Below, one piece after another: positions 1-8,173 of a DNA stretch of 64,000 nt. Source of the DNA: Ilumatobacteraceae bacterium (GTDB lineage: Bacteria > Actinomycetota > Acidimicrobiia > Acidimicrobiales > Ilumatobacteraceae); the NCBI GenBank assembly GCA_024644465.1, contig JAHEKY010000001.1, positions 48,637-112,636 of the forward strand, in the 5' to 3' direction. Positions within the stretch are counted from its first letter, which is position 1, and every line of letters starts with the position of its first letter. Under the pieces are notes generated by a model, which was not told the origin of the DNA, made no database searches, and saw nothing but the letters and a program-made list of their open reading frames with translations. A program made the translations under genes and the position numbers.

Positions 1-423
1 TGCCCACGGTGGCACCTCGTACCCGAACGAGCGGCAGACCGAGTTCTGCCCGAACGGGTTCCGGGCGTGATGGGGGTTGAGTGGGTCCTCGATCATGTGC
101 TGCTCGCCGCCGATGGTCAGGCCGAGCTGGTATTCCAGCCGGGTGCCCGTCGGCAGATCGAGCGCGAGCAACCACCAGTTCGACTCACCGAGTCGCTCGA
201 AGTCGAGGTCCTCGGGGAGCCCCATCCCGAAGTGGACCAAGGTGACCGCGTCGGCCTCGCCGCGGAACGCAAAGACGGTGACGTCCTCGTTCGTCAGCGG
301 GAACCCGCGGTCGAACACGAGCCGATCGAGCGCCTCCGGCGTCAGCTCGGGGTTCGGCGCCACGCGTGGCGCGAGCACCGTGTGCTCGTCGATCTCCTGA
401 TCCGTGAAGTTGGCCTCGTTCAT
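1..423 (-). CDS. Enterochelin-esterase-like protein, N-terminal part (cut by window edge)
   Basis: Only the first 141 codons are in the window, and the frame is open to base 1. The ATG at 423 follows the end of the ATP-grasp gene by 10 bp on the same strand, so the two look co-transcribed. The visible part reads like the N-terminal beta-sandwich domain of Fes-type esterases: FAFRGEADAVTLVHF, a WWLLALDLPTGT stretch, then DPLNP and NPFGQNSV followed by a Tyr/Pro/Trp segment just where that domain hands over to the alpha/beta-hydrolase core. The catalytic serine would lie outside the window. Known family members hydrolyse siderophore esters, but the substrate here is unknown. The family call is moderately sure, and a CBM48-like domain on another hydrolase is the main alternative. 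It is absent from the ORF track because it runs off the edge. Confidence 0.6.
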   Translation of the reverse strand, partial: MNEANFTDQEIDEHTVLAPRVAPNPELTPEALDRLVFDRGFPLTNEDVTVFAFRGEADAVTLVHFGMGLPEDLDFERLGESNWWLLALDLPTGTRLEYQLGLTIGGEQHMIEDPLNPHHARNPFGQNSVCRSFGYEVPPWA

Positions 424-433
424 CGGGGCATTC

Positions 434-1657
434 TCACTGGGCGTGGACCGTAACCGTGCGGCCGATCTCGTCGAGGACGAAACGGAGGTGGTCGAAGTCC
501 TCGTGGCGGGCCCTCACCCACGCGTTCGCCATGTAGCCCGCTTCGACCGGCTGGGTCGGCGTGCCGACCGCGGGCAGGTGCGCATCGATGATCAGATCCC
601 CGAACCGGCGCTGGATCTCGTCCGCGCCCGAGTAGCCGGAGATCACCCCGTCCGCTTCAGGGCGGATGGCGACGATGCCCGCCGAGAACCGGCGTGAGGC
701 GTGCCGTTTCGGGTACCCGTGAACGATCGCCTCCGCCCACTCCCGGTAGATGTCCAAGTCGTTGCCGACCGCGTAGAGATCCCACGCTCGAACGCCCGGC
801 GGGCGGCATCCGATCTCGGAGAACGTCAGCCCACGTTCGCCGGAGAACCACTCCATGTGCGTCGCCGACGTCCCGATGTCGAGCGCTTCGATCACCTGGC
901 GCCCCATCGCCTTGACCTCGTCGTACCCGACTGCGGAGTCGACCCGGTTCGTCGCGATGAACTGGGGGGAGATCCAGCGGGTCCGCATCGCGTCGAGCAC
1001 GTTCGGGTAGTAGTGGCAGACGAACTCGTGGACGACGCGCCCGTCGACGGTGATCGTGTCGTAGAACCCTTCGTGGCCGGTGATGAACTCCTCGACGGCG
1101 ACGGTCGCCCCCCGGTCGACTCCGCTCGCCGCGATCACCGCATCGAGGTCGTCGGCGTTGTCGGCACGGTGGGTTCCCGACGCGCCCGCGCCGTCCGGCG
1201 GCTTGACGATCAGCGGATAGCCCACCTCGGCGGCGAACGCCCGGACCTCGGCGGCGGACGAGGCGCCGGTCGAACGCGCACACGGCACACCGGCCTCGCG
1301 CAGCACCTGCTTCATCGCCGGCTTGTCACGGCACAGGTGTGCTGTCCGTACCGACGTGCCCGGGATGTTGCAGGCCGCCCGGACGCGCGCCGCCGTCATG
1401 ATGTGCGCTTCGACGGTCGCCTCCAGCCGGTCGACCCACAGCCGGTCCTGCACCCACCTCACGGCGCGCAAGACGCTGTCGTCGTCGACGACGGACGCGA
1501 CCTGCTCGTAGTGGGTCAGCCAGCCGCGGACGTCGTCGTCGAGCCCGTCCTTCGGGCGCTCACCGATACCGATCACCGTCGCACCGGCTTCCGCGAGCGC
1601 TCGTGCGAACTGCTTCTGGTTGTCCGGGAAGCTCGGCTCGAGAATGATCACGTTCAC
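434..1657 (-). CDS. ATP-grasp ligase paralogue 1
   Basis: A 407-residue ATP-grasp protein. I start it at the GTG at 1657 (VNVIILEPSF), because the longer ORF runs through the divergent neighbour and this start matches the N-termini of both paralogues. A Rossmann-like pre-ATP-grasp domain (about 1-105) precedes the ATP-grasp core: CRDKPAMKQVL, then GYPLIVKPPDGAGASGT (ATP-binding lysine and loop), VEEFI, ATHMEWF and FSEIGCRPPG (metal-binding glutamate, then C-terminal arginine). ATP-grasp enzymes activate a carboxylate as acyl phosphate and join it to an amine or thiol. The substrates here are not known. It is divergent from paralogue 2 across 97 bp and is followed by the esterase-like gene. 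Confidence 0.8.
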   Translation of the reverse strand: MNVIILEPSFPDNQKQFARALAEAGATVIGIGERPKDGLDDDVRGWLTHYEQVASVVDDDSVLRAVRWVQDRLWVDRLEATVEAHIMTAARVRAACNIPGTSVRTAHLCRDKPAMKQVLREAGVPCARSTGASSAAEVRAFAAEVGYPLIVKPPDGAGASGTHRADNADDLDAVIAASGVDRGATVAVEEFITGHEGFYDTITVDGRVVHEFVCHYYPNVLDAMRTRWISPQFIATNRVDSAVGYDEVKAMGRQVIEALDIGTSATHMEWFSGERGLTFSEIGCRPPGVRAWDLYAVGNDLDIYREWAEAIVHGYPKRHASRRFSAGIVAIRPEADGVISGYSGADEIQRRFGDLIIDAHLPAVGTPTQPVEAGYMANAWVRARHEDFDHLRFVLDEIGRTVTVHAQ

Positions 1658-1754
1658 CGACCCAGTTGTACTCGCTCCCACCGACCGACCCGGACAGTCA
1701 TCGCCGTGGCCCTCTGGCGGGTGACGCGACACGGGTGCGGTACGGTCCGGAGCG
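1658..1754. promoter_or_regulatory. Divergent promoter region between two ATP-grasp genes
   Basis: A 97-bp gap between two head-to-head ATP-grasp genes, so both promoters should lie here. I could not pick out a convincing -35/-10 pair or a clear operator by eye. Confidence 0.4.
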
Positions 1755-2978
1755 ATGGTCACCGTGGTCTTCGTCGCTCCGTACGCCCTCGATGCCACGA
1801 ACCGCTTCCTGGCCGCGATGGCCGCGCTCGCCGACGTACGGGTCGTCGTCGTCAGCAGTGACCCACTGGAACGGTTCCCGGCGGATGTCGCAGCGGGGCT
1901 GGCCGGCCACTGGCGGATCGACGACTGTCTCGACGTCGACGAGTTGACGGGGGCGGTTTCGGCCGTGCGCGACCGCACGGGTCCCGTCGACGTGCTGACG
2001 GCGATCCTCGAGAACCTCCAGGTCCCCCTCGCGCACGCGAGAGAACGGCTCGGCATCGACGGGATGCGCGTCGACGTCGCGGAGCGGTTCCGCGACAAGG
2101 AGCAGATGAAGGCGGCCTTCGACGCAGCCGGCATCCCGTGCGCACGTCACGCTCGAGTCGATTCCGCCGACGATGCGCGTCGGATCCTCGACGACTGGCA
2201 ACAGCCGGTCGTCGTCAAGCCGCTCGCCGGGATGGGTGCCCGCAACACGTTCCGTCTCGACGACCGCGAGACCGGCGAACGCTGGCTGCTCACCGATCCG
2301 CCGTCGAGTGCGGCTCCGGTGCTGCTCGAGGAGTTCCTCGTCGGCGAGGAGTTCTCGTTCGAGAGCGTGCTCGTCGACGGCAACCTCGTGTGGCACTCGA
2401 TCGGCCGCTACGACCCGACTCCGCTGACCGTCCTCGAGAACTCGTGGATCCAGTGGTGTGTCGTGCTCCCCCGTCGGATCGACAGCGACCAGTTCGCGGC
2501 GATCCGGGACCTCGGGCCGCGAGCGGTCCGCTCGCTCGGCCTGTCGACCGGGCTCACCCACCTGGAGTGGTTCCGCCGGCCCGACGGAACGGTGGCGATC
2601 TCCGAGGTCGGCGCCCGGCCGCCAGGGGCACAGATCGCGTCTCTGATGTCCTGGGCCCACGGCGCCGACATGTACGCCGCCTGGTCGCGGTTGGTCGCAC
2701 TCGGCGAGTTCGACCCGCCCGCTCGCCGTTTCGCCGTCGGCGGCGCCTATCTCCGGGCGCAGGGGGCCGGGCGGGCGATCACCGCGGTGACCGGAATCGA
2801 CCGCGTCAGCGCCGCCACCCACGAACTGGTCGTCGAGTCTCGTCTGCCGCGGGTCGGCAGCGCCGCGGCCGACACCTACGAGGGCGACGGCTACGTGATC
2901 GTCCGGGCGGACGAGACCGACGCGGTCGAGTCCGCACTGCGCGAGATCGTGTCGACGATCCGGGTGGAGACGCACTGA
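1755..2978 (+). CDS. ATP-grasp ligase paralogue 2
   Basis: A 407-residue ATP-grasp protein, exactly as long as paralogue 1. An N-terminal Rossmann-like domain (MVTVVFVAPYALD) is followed by the core: RDKEQMKAAF, VVVKPLAGMGARNTF, LLEEFLVGEEFSFES, LTHLEWF and ISEVGARPPG. The gene is the first of a plus-strand pair. Its TGA overlaps the ATG of paralogue 3 (TGATG), which indicates translational coupling. Like the other two, it has Gly where many ATP-grasp enzymes have the second metal ligand Asn after the final Glu. Substrate unknown; a carboxylate-amine ligase role is inferred from the family. Confidence 0.82.
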   Translation: MVTVVFVAPYALDATNRFLAAMAALADVRVVVVSSDPLERFPADVAAGLAGHWRIDDCLDVDELTGAVSAVRDRTGPVDVLTAILENLQVPLAHARERLGIDGMRVDVAERFRDKEQMKAAFDAAGIPCARHARVDSADDARRILDDWQQPVVVKPLAGMGARNTFRLDDRETGERWLLTDPPSSAAPVLLEEFLVGEEFSFESVLVDGNLVWHSIGRYDPTPLTVLENSWIQWCVVLPRRIDSDQFAAIRDLGPRAVRSLGLSTGLTHLEWFRRPDGTVAISEVGARPPGAQIASLMSWAHGADMYAAWSRLVALGEFDPPARRFAVGGAYLRAQGAGRAITAVTGIDRVSAATHELVVESRLPRVGSAAADTYEGDGYVIVRADETDAVESALREIVSTIRVETH

Positions 2979-4195
2979 TGAACGTCGTGTTCCTGTCACC
3001 CCACTACCCGGACGACATCCCGCTGTTCGTCTCCGGCCTCGCCGCGGTCGGGGCACGCGTGATCGGCGTCGGCGACCAGCACGTCGAAGCGCTTCCCGAG
3101 CGGTCCAAACGCGACCTCGCGGCGTACATCCAGATCGGTTCGTGGTCCGACGAGGACGCCGTCGTGCGCACGGTGCTCGATCGACTGGCAGGGCACCACG
3201 TCGACCTCGTCGAGACGCTGTGGGAGCCGATGATGCTGCTGGCCGCCCGGCTGCGCGAGGCGATCGGCGTGCCCGGGATGACGGTCGCGCAGACCGTGCC
3301 GTTCCGGGACAAGGGCGAGATGAAGAAGGTGGTCGAGGCCGCCGGGCTGCGGACGCCGCGTTCGATCGTGACGACGACGCGCGACGGCTGCCGTTCCGCC
3401 GCCGAGGAGATCGGCTACCCGATCATCATCAAACCGATCTCCGGAGCCGGCTCGATGGACACGTTCCGGATCGAAGGCGACGACGACCTCGAGGCCGCAC
3501 TCGCCCAACTGGGCCACGTCCCCCAGGTGAGCGTCGAGGAGTTCATCTCCGGCGACGAGTTCACCTACGACACGGTCTGTGCCGGCGGCTCGATCGCCTT
3601 CGAGAACGTGTGCGAGTACCGCCCGAACCCGCTGATCGGCAAACAGGTCGAATGGATCAGCCCGCAGGTGATCGCATGGCGGGATCTCGCCGACCCGTTC
3701 ATCGCCGACGGCGTCGAGCTCGGGCGCAACGTCATCCGGGCGATGGGCGTCCAGAGCGGGTTCACGCACATGGAGTGGTACCGGACCGCCGCCGGCGAGG
3801 TCGTCTTCGGCGAGATCGGCGCCCGCTCCCCAGGGGGCCGACTGACCGACTTGATGAACTACGCGTGCGACACCGACCTGTACACCGGGTGGGCGCAGGC
3901 CGTGTGCCACGGCACGTTCGACCAGCCGACCGAGCGCCGCTACAACGTGGCGCAGGTGATCAAGCGGGCGCAGGGCCAGGGCACGATCACCCGGATCGAC
4001 GGCATCGCCCACATGATGGCGACGATGGGCGAGCACGTCGTCAACGTCGACCTCGTCCCGCTCGGGCACCCGCGACGCGATTGGCGGGCGACCGTGCTGT
4101 CCGACGGGGTCATCGTCGTCCGCCACCCCGACTTCGACGAGGTGGTCGCGATGGCCGACTGGATCGCCGCCGGCGTCCACCTCCACTGCGACTGA
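2978..4195 (+). CDS. ATP-grasp ligase paralogue 3
   Basis: A 405-residue ATP-grasp protein starting MNVVFLSPHYPDD at an ATG that overlaps the previous stop by one base. The N-terminus resembles that of paralogue 1 (MNVxxLxP), and the core shows RDKGEMKKVVEAAG, IIIKPISGAGSMDTF, VEEFISGDEFTYD, THMEWY and GEIGARSPGG. It is co-transcribed with paralogue 2. The last base of its TGA lies inside a perfect palindrome, so the 3' end of this transcript probably falls in that element. With three diverged ligases and an esterase together, successive ligation steps on one product are plausible, but the chemistry cannot be read from sequence. Confidence 0.82.
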   Translation: MNVVFLSPHYPDDIPLFVSGLAAVGARVIGVGDQHVEALPERSKRDLAAYIQIGSWSDEDAVVRTVLDRLAGHHVDLVETLWEPMMLLAARLREAIGVPGMTVAQTVPFRDKGEMKKVVEAAGLRTPRSIVTTTRDGCRSAAEEIGYPIIIKPISGAGSMDTFRIEGDDDLEAALAQLGHVPQVSVEEFISGDEFTYDTVCAGGSIAFENVCEYRPNPLIGKQVEWISPQVIAWRDLADPFIADGVELGRNVIRAMGVQSGFTHMEWYRTAAGEVVFGEIGARSPGGRLTDLMNYACDTDLYTGWAQAVCHGTFDQPTERRYNVAQVIKRAQGQGTITRIDGIAHMMATMGEHVVNVDLVPLGHPRRDWRATVLSDGVIVVRHPDFDEVVAMADWIAAGVHLHCD

Positions 4196-4232
4196 CCGTT
4201 CCATCTGGTGCCAGGCACCAGATGGAACGGTC
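4194..4232. repeat. Modular palindrome, copy 1 (type X-X)
   Basis: A perfect inverted repeat with 19-bp arms and a single central base. The core is CATCTGGTGCC-A-GGCACCAGATG, flanked on both sides by the X arm (GACCGTTC / GAACGGTC). The left arm includes the last bases of the ATP-grasp 3 stop codon. There is no U-tract after it. It is one of three copies in the window (see 9437 and 61821), all directly after a stop codon. Confidence 0.9.
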
Positions 4233-4249
4233 GGGTCGAAAACGGGAAA

Positions 4250-4273
4250 GACCCGGATTGGGGGATCCGGGTC
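4250..4273. terminator. Stem-loop, possible terminator
   Basis: A perfect 9-bp inverted repeat, GACCCGGAT / ATCCGGGTC, with a 6-base loop TGGGGG, 18 bp after the palindrome. On the minus strand it is followed by TTTCCCGTTTT, as an intrinsic terminator would be, but no minus-strand gene ends there. On the plus strand the tail is only TCTCAACC. It could instead be part of a leader for the LysR gene. Confidence 0.45.
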
Positions 4274-4411
4274 TCTCAACCTGGGAATGTCCGCTGATGG
4301 GGGGTCAGCTGACGGACTTCCCGACGAGTGGAACATTGGGGGGTGTTCTCACGTCGACTTGTACTTGTGAAAGTATGCACGTGAACGAGTGATCTGACAA
4401 GTAGAACTCAG

Positions 4412-4426
4412 CGATACTTGCTATCG
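4412..4426. promoter_or_regulatory. Dyad CGATA-N5-TATCG upstream of LysR gene
   Basis: A perfect 15-bp dyad ends 9 bp before the LysR start. Repeated ACTTGT hexamers lie just upstream (around 4356-4367), with an inverted ACAAGT at about 4398. LysR regulators often bind such dyads at their own promoters. Autoregulation is inferred from position only. Confidence 0.35.
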
Positions 4427-4435
4427 TTTTCAGAG

Positions 4436-5374
4436 ATGGATGTCCGGCAGTTGTCTACTCTCGTCGCGATCGCCGACCACGGCACGTTCTCCGCAGCGGC
4501 CCGGTCGCTGTTCACCGTGCAATCGAACGTGTCGGCCCACATCGCCCGGCTGGAGCGCGAACTCGGCGTGACGCTCGTCGACCGGGCCCACGGCGGGCTC
4601 ACCGAGGAGGGCTTCCGGGTCGTCGAACGGGCCCGCCGGGTGCTCAACGAGATCGACGACATCGCCGCCGACATGGCGAGTCGCAACGAGGATGTTTCCG
4701 GTCAGACGCGCATCGGCGTCATCGGCACGACCGCGCGCTGGCTGATGCCGCAGTTGCTCGGTCGCCTCGGCCGTGAACACCCTGGCGTGCGCACGGTGAT
4801 CCAGGAGGGCGCCACGTCCGCGCTCGTACCCAACGTGATCAGTGGCCAGCTCAACGGGGCGATCGTGCACCTGCCGGTCGACGACCACGAACTCGTGATC
4901 GAGCCGCTCTTCGCCGAGGACCTGTTCCTGCTCGCCGACGAGCGCCACCCCCTCGCCTCGCGGGACACGATCCCGTTGCGCGAACTCGACGACGTACCGC
5001 TGCTGCTCCCCCCGACCGGCGCCGCGCTGCGCAAGGTGCTCGAGCGCGCCGCAGCGAACGTCGACATCACGCTGCGAGCCCAGGCCGAGATCGACGGCGT
5101 CCGCCTGCTCGCGTCGCTCGCGTTCGACGGGTTCGGGGCTGCGATCGTGCCCGCGACCGCCGTGCCGACCTGGCTCGAGGGGTCGTTCCGCAGGATCACG
5201 GTGCCCGAACTCCCCCGCCGGGTCGTCGCCTTCGTCCGCCGGCGCCGGCCGAGCCCGAACGCCCCGACGACCGCGACCGTCGAGGTGTTGCGGGCGGTGA
5301 TCGCCGAACGCGGCGACCGCCAGCCGGGCGTCCACCCGGGCACGAGCGCCATCGCGCTGCCGAAGTCCGGCTGA
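4436..5374 (+). CDS. LysR-family transcriptional regulator
   Basis: A 312-residue regulator. I use the ATG at 4436 (MDVRQLSTLVAIADHG), the canonical LysR start, rather than the TTG at 4418. The N-terminal winged helix-turn-helix covers about 1-60 (FSAAARSLFTVQSNVSAHI). The substrate-binding-like effector domain follows (about 90-295), beginning TRIGVIGTTARWLMPQLL. It lies 56 bp upstream of, and in line with, an acyl-CoA carboxyltransferase gene and may control it. The effector is unknown. The charged, proline-rich tail after residue 270 is typical of such regulators in high-GC bacteria. Confidence 0.9.
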   Translation: MDVRQLSTLVAIADHGTFSAAARSLFTVQSNVSAHIARLERELGVTLVDRAHGGLTEEGFRVVERARRVLNEIDDIAADMASRNEDVSGQTRIGVIGTTARWLMPQLLGRLGREHPGVRTVIQEGATSALVPNVISGQLNGAIVHLPVDDHELVIEPLFAEDLFLLADERHPLASRDTIPLRELDDVPLLLPPTGAALRKVLERAAANVDITLRAQAEIDGVRLLASLAFDGFGAAIVPATAVPTWLEGSFRRITVPELPRRVVAFVRRRRPSPNAPTTATVEVLRAVIAERGDRQPGVHPGTSAIALPKSG

Positions 5375-5430
5375 TCGAACCGGGCACGCCCACCACCGCA
5401 CCGCGCCGCCGTCGGATACTCTCGCAACCG

Positions 5431-6810
5431 ATGACGACCATTCCGCTGGACGGCGGCCCGTTCGCCGAGATGGCGTTTCCGCTGTCCCGCCACGTCCCCG
5501 CCGCCGCCGCCGCCGACGTCCGCAACGTCGGCGAGCGCACCGCGGTCTGGGTCGAGTTCGCCGACGACGCCGACATCGTCCGGCTGACATCAGGCACGTC
5601 CTCGGTGATCGAACTGGCGGCGAACGCCGCCCGTGAGCAGGGCCTGCCGCTCGTGCTCATCGTGTCGACCGCCGGGACCGACATCGTCGAGGGGATGCCC
5701 GCACTCCACGGCTGGGGCCGCGTGGCCGCCGCCCTGACGAAGTGCTCGGGCATCGTGCCCACGGCGATCATCGTCGACGGGCCCGCCGTGTCCGGCCCCG
5801 CCCTGCTGCTCGGCCTCGCCGACTTCACGGTGATGACGACCACCAGCTACGCCTTCGTCAACGGCCCGGTCATGGTCGAGTCGTTCACGGGTGTCGGCAT
5901 CGACGTCGACGAACTCGGCGGAGCCACGAACCACGCGCGCTACACCGGCGTCCCGACCGCCGTCGTCGCCGACCGTGCGACCGCCGTCGAGACGATCGAG
6001 ACGATCCTCGCGTACCTGCCGAGCCACGTCGACCAGGAGCCCCCGCGCTGGCCGAACGACGACCCCGCCGACCGGCAGTGTCCGGAGGCCGGCGAGCAGA
6101 TCCCGGCATCGTCGACGGGGAGCTACGACGTCCGCAAGGTCGCGTCAGCGATCGCCGACGAGGACTCCGTGTTCGAGTTGCGGGACCGGTGGGCGACGAA
6201 CGTGGTCACGGCCTTCGCCACGATCGACGGCCGGCCGGTCGGCATCGTCGCCAACCAGCCGATCTCGCTGGCCGGAACCCTCGACATCCCGGCCTCGCAG
6301 AAGTCGGCCCGGTTCGTGGCCCTCTGCGATGCGTTCAACCTGCCGATCATCACGCTCGTCGACACCCCCGGCTTCTACCCGGGCAAGGACCTCGAGTGGC
6401 GCGGGATGATCCGCCACGGCGCGCAGCTCGTCTATGCCTACGCGCGGGCGTCGGTTCCGCGGATCAGCGTGATCCTCCGGAAGAGCTACGGCGGCGCCTA
6501 CATCGTGATGGACTCCAAGACGATGGGCAACGACCTGTGCCTCGCCTGGCCGTGGGCGGAAATCGCCGTGATGGGGGCCGGGCAGGCTGCGGCGATCCTC
6601 GCCCGCCGGGCGACACCGGACGAGCGCGCCGAGTTCGAGCGTGACTACGCCGAGCGCCTGCTCAACCCGTATGTCGCCGCCGAGCGCGGATACATCGATG
6701 CGGTGATCGACCCTGCCGAGACCCGGGCGGCGATCGCCGCGGCCCTCGCCGTGCTCGAGGACAAGCGCGAGGTGCTCGTCGCCAGGAAACACGGCAACAG
6801 CCCGCTCTGA
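5431..6810 (+). CDS. Acyl-CoA carboxylase carboxyltransferase (beta) subunit, divergent
   Basis: A 459-residue protein of the carboxyltransferase family, which transfers CO2 from carboxybiotin to an acyl-CoA. The C-terminal half is strongly typical: PASQKSARFVALCDAFNLP, VDTPGFYPGKDLEWRGMIRHG, RKSYGGAYIVMDSK and AWPWAEIAVMGAGQAAAIL. The N-terminal half is shorter and more diverged than in propionyl-CoA carboxylase beta subunits (about 510-540 residues) and lacks the early conserved segments. No biotin carboxylase or BCCP gene is nearby, so it must borrow partners from elsewhere or do another decarboxylase/transferase reaction. The upstream LysR may regulate it. Confidence 0.82.
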   Translation: MTTIPLDGGPFAEMAFPLSRHVPAAAAADVRNVGERTAVWVEFADDADIVRLTSGTSSVIELAANAAREQGLPLVLIVSTAGTDIVEGMPALHGWGRVAAALTKCSGIVPTAIIVDGPAVSGPALLLGLADFTVMTTTSYAFVNGPVMVESFTGVGIDVDELGGATNHARYTGVPTAVVADRATAVETIETILAYLPSHVDQEPPRWPNDDPADRQCPEAGEQIPASSTGSYDVRKVASAIADEDSVFELRDRWATNVVTAFATIDGRPVGIVANQPISLAGTLDIPASQKSARFVALCDAFNLPIITLVDTPGFYPGKDLEWRGMIRHGAQLVYAYARASVPRISVILRKSYGGAYIVMDSKTMGNDLCLAWPWAEIAVMGAGQAAAILARRATPDERAEFERDYAERLLNPYVAAERGYIDAVIDPAETRAAIAAALAVLEDKREVLVARKHGNSPL

Positions 6811-6822
6811 GGCGCGTCGCTG

Positions 6823-7992
6823 CTACAGGCTGCAGCCGGACACCGCGACGGAGGTCAGCGACGTGGCGCCGTCGTACACGAACAGTTCGGCCAGCGAGGT
6901 GTCCCAGAACTTGCTCCACAGGGCGACCTCCATGATCGCGTCGCCGTTGAAGTCGGCGACCGCCAGCACCCCCGCCCGACCGATCGTCGGCCGGCTGGTC
7001 CACTCGTCCGGGTAGTACTCGAACAGCACCTCGTCGGTGACGGCGCCGGTCGCTGTCGGATAGCGCGCGTAGATCACGACGAAGTCGCCGGGCACCCCGC
7101 CTCCGTCGGTGATCTTCTCGAAGGTCACGAAGACCTCTTCGACGCCGTCGCCGTCGAGATCGGCACGCACGACATCGGTGACGTCACCACCCGCCGGGTC
7201 GACCCCGGCCGCAGTGACGATCGCCTCGCCGATGCGCTGGTAGTCCGCCGAGTCGAACCCCGACCGGCGCAGACCTCGGGGCTGCACGTCCCAGTCGGCG
7301 GCGAGCCCGACGGCGCGGTAGGACCCGTCGCCGGTGAATTCCTGGTTCGAACCGCCGGCGTCGAGCAGCGGCCCCTGGCGGTCGTCGATGCACACCGCGG
7401 CGGTGGCGCCGCCGTATCCGTAACCGGTCAGCGGGTTGCCCAGCCCGACGCCTGCGATCGCAACCGCGCCGAAGGATTCGTCCGGCAAGGGGTCGCCGCC
7501 GTCGGCCGACATCCAATCGGATCCCGTCCAGGCGGCGAGTGGCGTCCACGGTGCGTCGAGCGCCCACCCGACGTGGACCACCGTCGCGCCCTGCGTGGGC
7601 ACCGCCGCAGCGACGCGACCGAGTCGCGGGACCGGTCCGTCGGTGCCGGCACCGCTCGCGGTGGCGTCGGTCTCGGCGGGGCCGGTGTCAGCCGGATCGG
7701 TGTCGGCTGGGGCAGTGTCCGCGGGGGCGGTGTCCGCAGAGCCGGTGTCCGCAGAGCCGGACGGCGCGGGGTCGGTCCCGGCGGGGCGGTCGGTCGCGGC
7801 GGTCTCCGCCGGGGCGGTCTCGGCGATCTGTCCGCCGTCGTCGGGCCCCGCCGTCGCAGGCGGGACGGACTCGACCGGGCTGCTGTCCGCCGCGCCCGGA
7901 ACGACTGCGTCCTCGGCGTCGGACGGCGCGCAGGCAGCGACGAGGCAGCCGAGCGAGACGGCGACGACGACGCTGGTCGCACGGTGGTTCAC
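6823..7992 (-). CDS. FG-GAP-like lipoprotein of unknown function
   Basis: I start this at the GTG at 7992 (VNHRATSVVVAVSLGCLVAAC), which gives a lipoprotein signal peptide with the lipobox LVAAC. The longer ORF has no such signal. A low-complexity linker of repeated A/P/D/T units (SADTAPADTAPADTD and similar, about residues 75-120) connects to a globular domain. That domain carries two calcium-type loops of the FG-GAP/VCBS kind: DLDGDGVEEVFV and DFNGDAIMEVALW. It is probably anchored to the outer face of the membrane. It is divergent from citrate synthase and convergent with the carboxyltransferase (12 bp apart). No function can be assigned. Confidence 0.7.
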   Translation of the reverse strand: MNHRATSVVVAVSLGCLVAACAPSDAEDAVVPGAADSSPVESVPPATAGPDDGGQIAETAPAETAATDRPAGTDPAPSGSADTGSADTAPADTAPADTDPADTGPAETDATASGAGTDGPVPRLGRVAAAVPTQGATVVHVGWALDAPWTPLAAWTGSDWMSADGGDPLPDESFGAVAIAGVGLGNPLTGYGYGGATAAVCIDDRQGPLLDAGGSNQEFTGDGSYRAVGLAADWDVQPRGLRRSGFDSADYQRIGEAIVTAAGVDPAGGDVTDVVRADLDGDGVEEVFVTFEKITDGGGVPGDFVVIYARYPTATGAVTDEVLFEYYPDEWTSRPTIGRAGVLAVADFNGDAIMEVALWSKFWDTSLAELFVYDGATSLTSVAVSGCSL

Positions 7993-8099
7993 CTGCTCAC
8001 TCTCGCAGGCCGAGCACCGCGAATCCTGGATTTCCGCGCTCGCGCCGGGCTGACGTGGGGTTTGGCCGATCGGACGCCGGTTGGGGCGCCACGCCGGGT

Positions 8100-8115
8100 G
8101 GCCAGTAACTTGGCC
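8100..8115. promoter_or_regulatory. Dyad GGCCA-N6-TGGCC in divergent gap
   Basis: A 5-bp inverted repeat (GGCCA GTAACT TGGCC) lies 58 bp before the citrate synthase start, in the 181-bp gap shared with the divergent lipoprotein gene. It could be an operator. Short dyads arise by chance in GC-rich DNA, so support is weak. Confidence 0.2.
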
Positions 8116-8173
8116 TGATGACCGGGGCGACCCCTCTGTCATGCCCACGTCGTTCGAGCCCGGAGGAAGCCAA

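Noticed and set aside
657-1283. Long ORFs on both strands within the first ATP-grasp gene and many others in the track
   Set aside because: They are reverse-frame or shifted shadows of the real genes. They are Arg/Pro-rich without any domain, as expected in GC-rich DNA.
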